Part shown: one piece after another, positions 1-12,110 of the stretch
Position numbering within the stretch: position 1 is the stretch's first letter
Layout of the letters: the number at the start of each line of letters is the position of its first letter
The notes under the pieces: model-generated
Database searches by the model: none
Told to the model about the DNA's origin: nothing
The model's input: only the letters and a program-made list of their open reading frames with translations
Position numbers and translations under genes: made by a program
NCBI GenBank assembly: GCA_029204225.1
Contig: CM055102.1
Coordinates: 18,992,967-19,056,966 of the forward strand
DNA from: Diphasiastrum complanatum
Lineage: Eukaryota; Streptophyta; Lycopodiopsida; Lycopodiales; Lycopodiaceae
Direction: 5' to 3'
DNA length: 64,000 nt

Positions 1-2
1 AT

Positions 3-3000
3 CAAGAACTAGTACAAATCATTTTGAATGGTCTAAGTGATGAGTTTACCAACTTAGTCCAATCATTTGCCATTCAAGACTCTCTTCCATCCATTGAAAA
101 GTTGCACAATGTTCTTGTGGCCGAGGAGAGTAGGCTTCTACACCTCAAGACAAGAATGGATAGCATGTCACTTAATGGAGGAGAGGAGAAAGCTAACTTT
201 ACATCTAAAGGCAAGAAAAAGCAAAATCCATTCAAGAAAAATCAAGGCAAGGAGGCCGAGATGAAGAATGGAGGATCTACCTCCAAAGGCAAAGTGAAGA
301 ACAAGGCAAAACTAAAGTGTTTCTTTTGTGGAAAGAAAGGACACTTTGCCTCAGAATGCTACTTGAAGAAGAATCAACAAGCCAAAGGAGATCAAGGGAA
401 CATTGCTCAAGAGGAAGAATATGAGGATGGATTCAACACATCCTTAATGGTTGCATCTACACCAACTTCAAGTCAAGACACATGGTGGATAGATAGTGGG
501 GCTAGTTCCCACATGTCCTTTAACAAGCATTATTTTTCTACTCTTCTATCTTGTAATGACTCTAAGAAGTCAATATACACTGCTAGTGATCAAGCATGCA
601 AGATAGATGGCATAGGATCTATACCTCTTTGTTTAGGCACATCTAAAAGGATAGATCTAGATAATGTTTTGTATGTTCCTACCATTTCAAGAAACTTGCT
701 TAGTGTAGGACAATTAATGGACAATGGACTAGATGTACATTTCAAGAATGGAGTTTGTTCCATCTTGAAAAATGATAAGTGCATAGCTAGTGGCATTAAG
801 CAAGGTAGACTTTTCAAGTTGGATGCTAATGTTGCAAGTGAAAGTGTGAACTTGGCTAGGGAGGAGCTAACTCAAGTGGAGCTTTGGCATAAGAGATTAG
901 GCCATCCTAATCTTCAATCTATGGAGTCAATGGCAAGCAAGGAACTAGCTCTCGGCCTACCAAGACCTTTCAAGAAGTGTGGAAAAATGTGTGAGGCATG
1001 TGACCTTGCAAAGTCACACAAATCTTCTTACAAGAAATCTTCATCAAGATCTCTCTCTCCCTTGGATCTCATACATTCTGATGTACATAGTTTTTCACAT
1101 GCAAGTAATGGAGGTGCCTTGATGTATGTAACTTTTATAGATGATTGTACTAGATTCACATGGATTGAGTTACTATCAAAGAAAAATCTTGTTTATGAAG
1201 CTTTCATTAAGTTCAAGTCTCTAGTAGAGAAACAACTTAGTACTTCTATCAAAGCACTAAGATGTGATAATGGAGGAGAGTACACCTCCAATAAAATGAA
1301 AGACTTTTGTGAGATCAATGGTATTAAGTTACAATACACTTGTTCCTACACCCCTCAACAAAATGGGGTGGCCGAGAGGAAAAATAGGAGTCTATGTGAG
1401 TGTGCAAAGTCCTTGAGGCTTGATGCATCACTTCCCATCTCATTTTGGGGAGAAGCCATAACATGTGCTAATTATTTGTGTAATAGACTTCCTAGTAGTG
1501 CTATAGATGGGATCTCACCTTATCAAGCCTTGTTTGATAAGAAACCCAATGTAAAATATTTTAAGATCTTTGGATGTACTTGTTATGTACACATTCCTTT
1601 GGAGACTAGAAGGAAAGAAGATGCTACCTCCTTCAAAGGAATCTTTGTTGGCTATGGAGAAAATAGCAAGGGATATAGGATATATGATCCTACATCCAAG
1701 AAAGTAAAGGTAAGCAAGGATGTACTTTTTGATGAGTCACAATTTGCTAAGAGCTTGTCAAATGGATCTAACCCATTGTGCATTGAAGATCTTGACAAAT
1801 CCGAGGAGGATCTTGACAAACCCGAGGAGGATCATGACAAACCCGAGGATGGAGATTTGGATCCAAGTCAAAAGGGGCCAAGAAGATCATCAAGGAGCAA
1901 GGCCGAGCCCTCAAGGCTTACCTATGTGGACAAGGGAAAGCAAAAGGAAGGCTCTACATCTTCTACCTCTTACTCTTTTTTAGCTACATTGATTGAAGAA
2001 CCATCATCTTTTGAAGAAGCATGTAAATCTAAAGTTTGGAGAGATGCAATGCAAGTAGAGTATGATGCATTAGAAGAAAATCATACTTGGAATCTTGTAA
2101 ATCTTCCAAGAGGAAAGAAACCACTTGCATGTAAGTGGATTTATAGAATTAAGTACAATCAAGATGGATCTATTAGTAAATACAAAGCTAGGCTTGTTGC
2201 TAAGGGATTTCTTCAAATAAAAGGATTGGATTATGAAGAAACATTTGCACCTGTAGCTAAGCTTGTAACTATTAGATTAATCATTTGCATTGCTACTTTG
2301 TTCAAATGGGATCTCTACCAAATGGATGTGACAAATGCCTTCTTGAATGGCTTCTTAGAAGAGGAAATCTACATGATGCAACCCGAGGGCTTCATCAAGA
2401 TTGGTGAGGAGCAAAAGGTGTGCTACTTAAGGAAGAGCCTATATGGCTTGAAGCAAGCACCTAGAGCTTGGTACTCTAGGTTGCATGATTTTCTCTATTC
2501 CCTTGGCTTTGTACTAAGTGCTTATGAACCTTCTTTATATTTCAAATGTAATGAAGGAAAGATCATCATTTTGGTTCTTTATGTTGATGACATCATTATG
2601 ACAGGAAATGATGATGATGGCATAGGCAAAGTAAAAGTTGACTTATCTAGTGAGTTCAAGATGGTAGATCTAGGCTTCCTAAAGTTTATACTTGGGATAG
2701 AAGTGTCTAGAAGTAGCAATTGTACTTTCATAAGTCAATCTAAGTATGCTACTTCCATTCTTGAAAGATTTGGTATGAAAGATTGTAAGGGGATTGACAC
2801 CCCTATGGAGCATGTTGTGAAAGCAACTAATGAAGGTGATGAAGCATCCTTTGAGGACATCACTCTCTTTAGGAAGCTTATAGGCTCTCTAATCTATTTA
2901 ACCATCACTAGACCTGACTTAAGTTTTTGTGTAAGCAAGTTGAGTCAAAGTATGCAAGCTCCTTTAATTCATCATTGGAAAAGTGCCAAGAGAGTACTTA

Positions 3001-3548
3001 GATATGTTTCTAGTACTAGATTTTTTGGTATACTTTATGAAGGATCTAACTTGCACTTGAGAGCCTACTCGGATTCAGATTTTGCAGGTGACAAGATGGA
3101 TAGGAAGTCCATTAGTGCATTTGCAACATTTCTTTGTGGAGGAGTGATATCTTGGCTTTCCAAAAAGCAAGATACAATCTCACTATCTTCTTGTGAAGCC
3201 GAGTACAAGGCATTGACTTCAACAACCAAAGAGCTCTTATGGCTAAGAAGACTCTTGATGGAACTACATGTGCTAGAGGCCGAGGAGATCCCTTACATAT
3301 TTTGTGACAATCAAGCTTCTCAACAAATTGCTTCAAATCCTATCTTCCATGCTAGAACAAAGCATATTGAGATAGCTCACCACTTTGTGAGGGAGAAGGT
3401 ACAATCCAAGGAAGTGCAACTACATCATGTACCATCATCCGAATGCATAGCTGATATCTTAACCAAACCATTGTCCAAAGATCCATTTTTTAAGTTAAGA
3501 TATGCTCTTGGAATTGTAGATAGATGTACACTAGATTTGCCAAGTTAG
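3..3548 (+). CDS. Copia-A Gag-Pol polyprotein, 5'-partial, frame intact
   Basis: The frame is open from the window edge. The first likely initiator-like codon is only a TTG at 24, so the true start is upstream. Counting residues from 24, a CX2CX4HX4C zinc knuckle lies at 99-112 and the protease motif DSGA at 157-160. The integrase zinc site is H289, H294, C323, C326, and its DD35E triad is D353, D415, E451 with the expected spacing. The reverse transcriptase runs about 690-935 with YVDD at 853-856. RNase H (SDSDFAG, SSCEAEY, DNQA, ARTKHIE motifs) reaches the end. The product would package and reverse-transcribe element RNA and insert the cDNA. An acidic linker near residue 587-610 holds three copies of a seven-residue DKPEED-like unit. 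The family is certain; activity is inference. Confidence 0.95.
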   Translation, partial: QELVQIILNGLSDEFTNLVQSFAIQDSLPSIEKLHNVLVAEESRLLHLKTRMDSMSLNGGEEKANFTSKGKKKQNPFKKNQGKEAEMKNGGSTSKGKVKNKAKLKCFFCGKKGHFASECYLKKNQQAKGDQGNIAQEEEYEDGFNTSLMVASTPTSSQDTWWIDSGASSHMSFNKHYFSTLLSCNDSKKSIYTASDQACKIDGIGSIPLCLGTSKRIDLDNVLYVPTISRNLLSVGQLMDNGLDVHFKNGVCSILKNDKCIASGIKQGRLFKLDANVASESVNLAREELTQVELWHKRLGHPNLQSMESMASKELALGLPRPFKKCGKMCEACDLAKSHKSSYKKSSSRSLSPLDLIHSDVHSFSHASNGGALMYVTFIDDCTRFTWIELLSKKNLVYEAFIKFKSLVEKQLSTSIKALRCDNGGEYTSNKMKDFCEINGIKLQYTCSYTPQQNGVAERKNRSLCECAKSLRLDASLPISFWGEAITCANYLCNRLPSSAIDGISPYQALFDKKPNVKYFKIFGCTCYVHIPLETRRKEDATSFKGIFVGYGENSKGYRIYDPTSKKVKVSKDVLFDESQFAKSLSNGSNPLCIEDLDKSEEDLDKPEEDHDKPEDGDLDPSQKGPRRSSRSKAEPSRLTYVDKGKQKEGSTSSTSYSFLATLIEEPSSFEEACKSKVWRDAMQVEYDALEENHTWNLVNLPRGKKPLACKWIYRIKYNQDGSISKYKARLVAKGFLQIKGLDYEETFAPVAKLVTIRLIICIATLFKWDLYQMDVTNAFLNGFLEEEIYMMQPEGFIKIGEEQKVCYLRKSLYGLKQAPRAWYSRLHDFLYSLGFVLSAYEPSLYFKCNEGKIIILVLYVDDIIMTGNDDDGIGKVKVDLSSEFKMVDLGFLKFILGIEVSRSSNCTFISQSKYATSILERFGMKDCKGIDTPMEHVVKATNEGDEASFEDITLFRKLIGSLIYLTITRPDLSFCVSKLSQSMQAPLIHHWKSAKRVLRYVSSTRFFGILYEGSNLHLRAYSDSDFAGDKMDRKSISAFATFLCGGVISWLSKKQDTISLSSCEAEYKALTSTTKELLWLRRLLMELHVLEAEEIPYIFCDNQASQQIASNPIFHARTKHIEIAHHFVREKVQSKEVQLHHVPSSECIADILTKPLSKDPFFKLRYALGIVDRCTLDLPS

Positions 3549-3550
3549 AA

Positions 3551-3561
3551 GTGAGGAGGAG
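3551..3561 (+). other. Copia-A polypurine tract
   Basis: A purine-rich GTGAGGAGGAG run sits between the pol stop codon and the TGTTG that opens the LTR. This is the usual place for the plus-strand primer of copia reverse transcription. Confidence 0.7.
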
Positions 3562-4629
3562 TGTTGAAAATTGTCACTTCTCACTTGACATTGGTTCATG
3601 TAAATATTGATCAAACATTAGAATATGTTGATGATATGATTTCACACGTGTGGAGCATGTTCCCATGTGTGAAAGGATGTACTTTTCATGTTTGTATATA
3701 TCCAAATTGATTTTGTATCATTCTAGTTAGTGTGAACATGAAATGACTAGTTTTTAGTCAAGTTGACTAGTCACCTACAAATTAGCTTTTCCTTGCATGT
3801 GCATGAGTAAATGCTCCCACATGGCAAGTGGATGTTCACATGTGTGTATAGAGTACTAGAAGATAAGAGTTGACCATTTTCCTTAGATCCTATTTTGTAG
3901 GGAATATTCCTATATTCTAGGAGACTAGCTTTTTGGATTTTAGTCATATTCTAGAAGGTCAACTATTGGATAAGGATCAAGGATGGATCAAATGGATAGA
4001 TATGAGTGATGTGGCACTCTTCACACGTGTGAAGGCCTGATGGACTGTACCAGACTCATGGATGTACTTGATCCATAAAAGGATCATCATTTTGCTAAGA
4101 AAATAGATGAGACTTTTGCACTCTACACTTTTGTGAGATTTCTAGTCATTTGTCTTGTGATTTTTATGCATGATTGCTATCTAGTATCATTGTACTTGTT
4201 GTTTCAGGTGCAGGCCGTACAGTGGACAGTACTCCACACGTGTGAAGCCGCTCTCACTAAAAAATGATGTGTTGATCCATTGCTCTTGCTTAAATCCAAG
4301 TGTAGTGAATCTAGATCAAGATCTAATGTGTAGAACTTGATAGATTCATTGATTAAGCAACCAATAACTCTCTATGATTGTAAAGTACAATCATTATTGT
4401 CCTAAAAACTGTAAAATTTATCATGATCATGCTCTAGAATCAGGCCCTATTTTGTGAATGATCAATAATCACGAATAAACATACCTTACTTTGTCTATTT
4501 TGGTGAAGTTTTGCTACTTTTAGCTATCTTCTTGATTTTTGACTAGTTTCTTGATTTCTTGCATTTCCATTGTAATTTGATGTTTAATGAGTGGAATAGA
4601 TGTTTAAATGCTAAGGTTGGCACATGACA
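3562..4629 (+). repeat. LTR (3' LTR of Copia-A, also 5' LTR of the next internal domain)
   Basis: The repeat starts TGTTG right after the purine tract and ends ATGACA just before a primer-site-like sequence, about 1068 bp. A 3' LTR should be followed by host DNA. Here it is followed by a tRNA-Met primer site, so the same LTR appears to serve two internal domains, as left by recombination between neighbouring elements. It carries three exact copies of the palindrome CACACGTGTG at 3643, 4022 and 4235, each containing a G-box CACGTG. The last 200 bp are repeated at 8217-8418. Confidence 0.8.
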
Positions 4630-4633
4630 ATTT

Positions 4634-4645
4634 TGGTATCAAAGC
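4634..4645 (+). other. Primer binding site, initiator tRNA-Met type
   Basis: TGGTATCAAAGC follows the LTR end after four bases. It differs from the common plant copia site TGGTATCAGAGC by one base (G to A). It marks the start of an internal domain distinct from Copia-A. Confidence 0.75.
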
Positions 4646-5066
4646 ATTAGATCCCTTCCCCATCAGATTCGGTGGTTTTTGTTAAATTTGGTAGAGTTTC
4701 TTGTTCTAGTTTTCTTGTTTTTTTTTCAATTTCCAACAATATTTGATTCATTTTTTTGACCATCTAATCTTCATTATTTGTGTGATTTCTTATTGTAGAT
4801 CAGTAGATCTTTTGTTTAGCTTCTTGGAGGTACTAAACTTTTTTGATTTGAAGCTATAATGACCACCCCCATCTCTCGCACGTTCTCTCTCCTCGCGATG
4901 CTTCCCTCCACGCGCCATCTCCCTCTCTCTTCACGACTAACTCTCCCTCCACAGCCTAACCCTGGCCATACCCTCTCTCTCCATCTCACTTTGCAACCCC
5001 CTCCCGTCCATTTCCTAGTCTATCTCTCTCTTCAACCTTTTTCCCTCTCAGCTCCCTCCTTCTACG

Positions 5067-5070
5067 CCCC

Positions 5071-5121
<51 letters not shown>
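5067..5121 (+). repeat. (C)n(CT)n microsatellite
   Basis: A run of C followed by about 20 CT units lies in the pyrimidine-rich leader (4860-5165) of the pol-less element. The whole leader is C/T biased, so the microsatellite probably grew from a pyrimidine tract. Confidence 0.95.
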
Positions 5122-5124
<3 letters not shown>

Positions 5125-5890
5125 AAAGCTCTTTGTCTCTGACCACGCAGCCAGCACCATCACCCCTCATTTTTCCTGAATATTTCCTTAAGATTCTTTT
5201 GAAATATTCTTTGGTATATACTATACCTCACTTTCCAACTCAGTGCCGCAAAAAAAAAATTACCGTTTAGTTTTAAATTTTCTACAGTTTCTTGTTATTC
5301 CATGAGCACACCACTGTTTCATGGAATCCAAACTTTGTTAAATCCAATTTTTAAATGTTTTTTAGAGGCCCCTTTCTAAGTCGGTTATTTCCTTTTCTTC
5401 GTGTAGCATTTACTTTTGCATTTGTTGTCGGAATTCAATGATGTAAAAACAGAAATTGCTCAGCTCACTACGCTGAGTACAATGATCATCATGTAGTCAT
5501 CATTTTTTACTTTTTAATTTTTATTTTTTAGGAACCCTTCTGTCTCAAGTTATTCACATTTTACGTTTTTATTCTTTGAACTGTCATATCTTCTACGTTT
5601 GACCTCGGATTTTGACGCAATAAAAAGCAAAAGTGATCTTTACGTCGAGATTAACAAGATAGCAGTGGTATAAAAAAAAAAACCAAAATCAATTACTGAA
5701 AGCCAAGTTGACATTTTGCCAAAAGCCTGTGACATTCTTTGAGGACTCGGAATTTTGGGACGGTGGAGAAGCACAAATTTGTTACTAGCAAATTTGTGAT
5801 TTTGCTAGTGAAATTTGCAATTGTTCTAAATTCTTCCCACTTCATTTAGTTTCGTGGACCCATAACCCACAGACTACCTGTCACTATACC

Positions 5891-6190
5891 ATGGACACTG
5901 ATAATGAATATATGTCCTACTCTGAAGATCAATGGGATGGAAATGATTATGAGTATGATAACCAAAGTGACTAGTATGACGATGTTGGTAATGATTGTCA
6001 ACAAGATGAGGAGGAATGTGATGATGGTGACAATTGTCAACAACATAATCAGCAATGTGATGACGGTAGCGATTGTCAGCAAGATGATCAACAATGTGAT
6101 GAAACGGACGAGCATGAGCAGTATTCCGATGGGGATCATGATTGTCAGCCAGATGATCAGGAATACCAGCTTGGGTTCTTTACATATTGA
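5891..6190 (+). pseudogene. Acidic Cys-Gln-Gln repeat frame upstream of Gag
   Basis: An ATG at 5891 opens a frame of about 99 codons with one internal TAG at 5972. It is rich in Asp, Glu, Gln and Cys and holds repeated DCQQ or QQC units (for example DGDNCQQ, DGSDCQQD). It is a better reading than the overlapping frame from 5904, which is Met/Ile-rich low-complexity sequence. The frame ends where the Gag-like frame (one base shifted) becomes coding at about 6170, so a frameshift probably separates two parts of one protein. I do not recognise the acidic domain. The Cys spacing does not fit a zinc knuckle. Confidence 0.45.
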
Positions 6191-7454
6191 TGACTGGTTA
6201 TCTATTGTCGATGAGGATCTGCGACTATATTCTATCTCTGATCAGGGCAAAATGACCATAACAGTATCCTACTTTTGTGGAAAAGCCTATGATTGGTGGC
6301 AAGGAGTATTACGTCATCCAGAGTATGAACCGAAGTCATGGGATGATTTCAGAGAGTTTTGTGCAGAAATATTTATAGATTATTATATGGACTCTTGGTA
6401 TATGCTAGAACAAACTGGTTCTGTAAAGGCATATAATACCAGATTTCGTTTGGTAGCATCTAAACAGAGGTGTCTTGATGAAGAGTTATCTATCCAACAT
6501 TATCTACGTGGTCTTCAAGATCACATTCGTCAACATTTGGATAAAGTATTTTGAGCGAATCCAACATTGACAGATGTAATGCAAAAGACATTAATTCAAG
6601 ATCTAAGGATAAGATAACAAAAGATGCAACTACATAGCAAATTAGAATCTTAGCAGAAAGAAATTCATACACCAGTGTGTTCAACTCTCCATCAACAGAA
6701 CTCCCTAGAACTATCAATATGCCAATTCCAAGCTCATCAAGGTGCTAGTTTGAACAAAAGTATTTTAGAGAAAAATTCTTCAATGGATGAAGGATCGAAA
6801 GGAATCAAGGAACTACAAAATACATCTCTTGATCATCGAATCATGTCTGAACATCAACAATGGATGGCTTGTGATTTATCTTCCACGATTGTTGATCCAA
6901 GAGCGTTTGAGATCAATATTACTACTGACTATTCTTGTATATATAACAAATTTATTTTTGGAGATCGAACTGAAGATAATAACTACTTACAACATTGTAT
7001 ATATGACAAATTTATCTTTGGAGATCAAACTGAGGACCATCATTGCTTACAACAGAACGAATATGAGTTGTTCATATTTCAACATAACGATGCTCTCTTG
7101 GAACAAAATGATGAGTTGGAAACAACGGGAATGTGGCCAAATTTGGACAATGAATCATTTGATTTGGAGCATTACTATTTTGATCTATCAGGATCTATAC
7201 CCATCGCTTCACTCACAAAGGATATCAATGGATCCATGGCCATCCATCTTCAGCGAAATAACGCTACCAATCTTGCTCAGAATGATTCGACAAGATGGAA
7301 CTCCAATGCTCAATCAGATAACTTGGATGAAATCATTGCTTTAATCAACGCTTTGGAGTCACAAAAGGATATTGTGATCCTACATCAAGGAGCAATGCAC
7401 AAGGCAACAAAACCGGATGCAAGGACTAGAAAAGACGCATCTGGACTTGGATAG
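6170..7454 (+). pseudogene. Gypsy-type Gag plus unknown C-terminal extension, broken
   Basis: One frame runs from about 6170 to 7454 with stops at 6552 (TGA), 6615 (TAA) and 6651 (TAG), all explained by C-to-T changes in CGA, CAA and CAG. Residues before the first stop match the Retrotrans_gag pattern: an AYDWWQG motif, then W-DDF-REF, then QTGSV-AYNTRF, then a short Leu-rich end with a HYLRGLQDHI-like block. After the stops an open stretch (ATG at 6783, 223 residues) is Asn/Gln/Asp-rich and holds a degenerate 22-residue repeat. The same frame stays coding-like beyond the stop at 7454 to about 7660. Gag packages element RNA. The extension has no family I recognise, and no zinc knuckle is visible. 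Confidence 0.6.
6937..7070 (+). repeat. In-frame 22-residue degenerate repeat
   Basis: Within the Gag extension, a unit reading CIYNKFIFGDRTEDNNYLQH is followed by CIYDKFIFGDQTEDHHCLQQ and then a weaker third copy around YELFIF. At DNA level the units are about 66 bp. Such repeats usually arise by slippage. The conserved part is the FIFGD-TED core. Confidence 0.7.
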
Positions 7455-8216
7455 CCTATCCAATCAAGGAAGATACCGAGGAAGAAGACTATTGAATGTC
7501 CTGTTGCTTGGATCATGTCTTCCCATATAGAACTAATGCAACTTGAGGCTTTCCTGTGTTTCATCAATCTCTTCTTTAGTGATCTTATTAATTCTATGGG
7601 ATCAGTTGTAGATCAAAGGTTCTCTATGAAGAAAACTCATTGCAACCTTGTACTACAACAATAAGCTGGAAGTTGAACCTGAGGCAACAAAATTTAAAAG
7701 GTAGATGGCTACTGACAAGAATAATACAAGAAAATATGTTTCTTATTCAAGGTGGCCAAATACTTCTCGACTACCGCCAAAGGATTCACGAGACATGGCA
7801 CTCAACAAAGGACTACACGACCTTCATTTTTTAGGGAAAAAATGCTTAAAGTAGGGGAAGGGTCATGTGCTGCATGTAATTAGCCCATGAGATTACTAAT
7901 GAACTGCTAAATATATCCATGGAGCTAAATTAGATTAGAACTAGTCAATAGGATAGTTAATAAAGTGGTTCGAACAACCTCACTATAATTGAGAATAGTG
8001 AATTGTAATAATGGTTGTAAGGCCCAATTTAGCTAAATAAATCTCAAACTTATAGTAGAGGCACAAATGACCACTATAATAGTTGAGGTCATGCTAAATT
8101 TGGAGGCTATTGTTCATTTTGTAATTTTGAGTTTTAAGAGATCTTGGAGCTTCTCTTGGAGAGCTTTCTTGATGGAGAAAGTGGTTCATGTGCCTAAAAT
8201 CACATGAGAGCTATGA

Positions 8217-9771
<1,555 letters not shown>

Positions 9772-10311
9772 ATGGCAACCTCAATTGGAGTCATGTTGGA
9801 AGCCAATGATAGGCTTACCTCAAGTAACTATTCATTGTGGAAAGTGCAGATGGAGTCACTTATTGAGATGAATGATGTTTTGGATATTGTTGTAGGTTTG
9901 GAGGAGAGACCAGAACCACAACAAGATCAAGAGGGCCATAAGGCTTTACACATGATAAAGATGAATGCTACCAATGAACTTCTCAAGGAAGTTGGTAAGT
10001 GCACATCATCTTTGGAAGCTTGGAATTCATTGAAGAAGCTTTATGAATCCAAGTCTACTTCTAGAGTGTTGACTCTAAGAAGGAAAATCTTTTCTTGTTT
10101 GCAAAAGAATGAAGAAAGTCCAAGTACTTTTGTTTTGAGAATGAAAGCATTGAATGATGAGTTAACTTGCATAGATGAAAGCATTAAGGAAGGAGAGCTT
10201 ATTCAAGTGATTCTTAATGGCTTGTTGGATGCTCATGCTAACATTGTTCAAAGTATATCTGATATGACAACCGAACAGGTAATAAATTTGCACAAGTCAT
10301 TGTCGATGTAG
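9772..10311 (+). pseudogene. Orphan copia gag fragment (UBN2 type)
   Basis: An ATG at 9772 opens 179 residues with the copia Gag N-terminal motif LTSSNYSLWKVQMESLIE, then the UBN2-type block with AWNSLKKLYESK, a FVLRMKALNDEL segment and QVILNGL. The part around residue 145 resembles the Gag end at the start of Copia-A, so the two are related families. The frame stops soon after, before any zinc knuckle, protease or pol. It is a truncated copy, and sequence beyond 10311 is unrelated. In the intact element Gag forms the particle shell. Confidence 0.85.
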
Positions 10312-11009
10312 TTACGAGTGAACTTACGTTTATCGTAACTCCCTATCCAACCCGTGGTTTTTTAAGACCTTGTATCGAATAGGTATCATCTTATTGGTGA
10401 GGTTCTCATGGTTTTTACAAGGTATTAGGGCAGATTCGTGCCATTCTAATCCTCTTGTAAGAACCATTTATCTTACGCAAATCCATGATGTCCAAGATAA
10501 TTTGAAGAGAAACCTTGCTTTGGGACAGTGTGGGTGTCATTATATGCAGAATAGTTTCATTATTTATGACGTGATATAGTCGAACTGAGTATAAACCAAC
10601 TAATTTCTGTATTTAGGATCATTACTAGTCACCTAGAATGGAATATATTTGTAAAGAGACACCTTACCTTTCGAGCATAGGTGATGCTTGCAAACTCTGA
10701 AAATTGTTCGGAAAACTCATACCTGGATGATCGTAGCAGTGACTTCTTGTGAGGATGCCATGTTTAGTCGCTCGAGTGCTCTTGCCTTCCTTAGACTTAA
10801 ATCGTTCATAACATTATTGTCAAATATTGTGAAAGCGATAATAAGCACGTTAAGGAGAATCTACCACTCATTGCTTATATAAGTCTAAAGCGAATGGTTT
10901 AATGTGCATACCTGTGCAAACGCTTATAGCTTTATGGTTTGAAAACGAAGATAGTAGTAATATTCGATGCTATAAAGAGCGCAAGTTTTATTTGTTAGTG
11001 CACTAATTC
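10312..11009. other. Unassigned sequence, possible old LTR edge
   Basis: No gene is visible. GGTATTAGGGCAG at 10419 looks like a decayed primer site of the GGTATCAGAGC type, which would put the end of an old LTR near 10410, but no partner repeat was found. Support is weak. Confidence 0.25.
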
Positions 11010-11282
11010 ATGTTAGTCACGCAGACTTACGATGAAGATGCAAAGCTTACAGATGAGCAGATTCTCAATCACATGGATCCTACGAGATTTGAAGTTCGAG
11101 ATAGTCCTGATGAACCAACAATAAAACTACCAAAAGCAATTGTCTTGAAGGAAGAAAAAGTTCTAGGACCATTGACAAAGAGGCAAGCTAAGCAACATTA
11201 TAATACGATCTTGAAATGGGACAAATCATCTCGAAAAGTTAATTCTAAGAATGTATTCTCCTATTTTTCTCTCATTTGTTAA
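11010..11282 (+). CDS. Unidentified 90-residue frame
   Basis: An ATG at 11010 opens a charged frame ending with TAA at 11280. The middle holds GPLTKRQAKQ, which resembles the GPLTRSRAK-like segment near the C-terminus of many gypsy polyproteins, so it may be a retroelement tail. The C-terminal residues look like read-through into non-coding DNA. A real host gene is not supported. Confidence 0.25.
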   Translation: MLVTQTYDEDAKLTDEQILNHMDPTRFEVRDSPDEPTIKLPKAIVLKEEKVLGPLTKRQAKQHYNTILKWDKSSRKVNSKNVFSYFSLIC

Positions 11283-12110
11283 GGTTTGATGTTATTGCTA
11301 TTTTGTGATAATTGAATTTTATATTTGCTGCATTTTTATGAGAAAAAAGACAAAGAGATGAAAAATTAAATTTTGTTTGTTGGATTAACTAGGGTTTGTG
11401 CTTGGTTAGTGGTTCGGAATTTTTCGAAAGTTTAATTAACATCTTGTGAATAAGCGTTCCTCCCTTGGAAACAAAATACTGCATGACATGAAAGGAGAAA
11501 CTACCTTGTTATCCTATTTGCGTTGCTGTTGTATGGATCTAGTAAATAGAATTTGAAGGTAAGTGACAAGGTGTTAGAGTCCTCAATTTTTCAATAATTG
11601 AATCCAAGAAAGAGAGAATGGTTTTTGGTAGTAAACCCATAGGTGGACTCCCAACTCAAGCACAATACACCACATGTGAAAAAATCAAAAGAAAGAAAAT
11701 GAATCAAGAATGGAGAAAATCGATTTCCTTTAACACAAATGCCACTCCATCTTTTCTACTTTGATCCCAGCAATGTTATATGTTAAATTCAAATCTAGAA
11801 AAGAGGGAAAAAAGTTTCTTGGTATTACCAACCCTTTGGATGACAAGCAATCTAACCTAGAGAGAGAATGAACCCCATATTGAAAAAACAGATTATTTAA
11901 ACAATAGAGAAATGCCACTCCACCTTTTTGCAAGGCCAAACTTCTTGAGAAAGTTGAAGTTGCTATGATAGTCGAGTTGGATAAAGGTCATGTGCGTGGC
12001 CACATAAGTGCTTTGCTCAAACACATGTTGTTGGGCAAGTGAACATTTGGAGCCTTCTGGTAATTGGTCTGCTTGATGCCTTGATATGATGCAATGAGTA
12101 CATTTTGTAA
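11283..12110. other. No recognisable gene
   Basis: AT-rich DNA. A short phrase, AAATGCCACTCCA, occurs near 11738 and again near 11910 and suggests a local duplication. The long minus-strand open frame that begins here has no protein-like features. Confidence 0.4.

Larger units (their letters stand above)
1..4629 (+). mobile_element. Copia-A: 3' part of a Ty1/copia LTR retrotransposon
   Basis: The window opens inside the gag gene of this element, so its 5' LTR, primer site and gag N-terminus lie upstream of base 1. Visible parts in order are gag C-terminus, zinc knuckle, protease, integrase, reverse transcriptase and RNase H, then a purine-rich stretch at 3551-3561 and an LTR at 3562-4629. 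The order integrase before reverse transcriptase defines the copia superfamily. No stop interrupts the coding frame, which is unlike every other element in the window and suggests a young copy. Whether it can still move depends on the missing 5' part. Confidence 0.93.

Noticed and set aside
5904-6170. Met/Ile/Val-rich start of the frame that begins at 5904
   Set aside because: It is the shifted reading of the acidic CQQ repeat from ATG 5891, which has far better protein character.
7960-7985. Possible tRNA T-arm (GGTTCGAAC)
   Set aside because: No acceptor, D-arm or anticodon arm can be placed around it.
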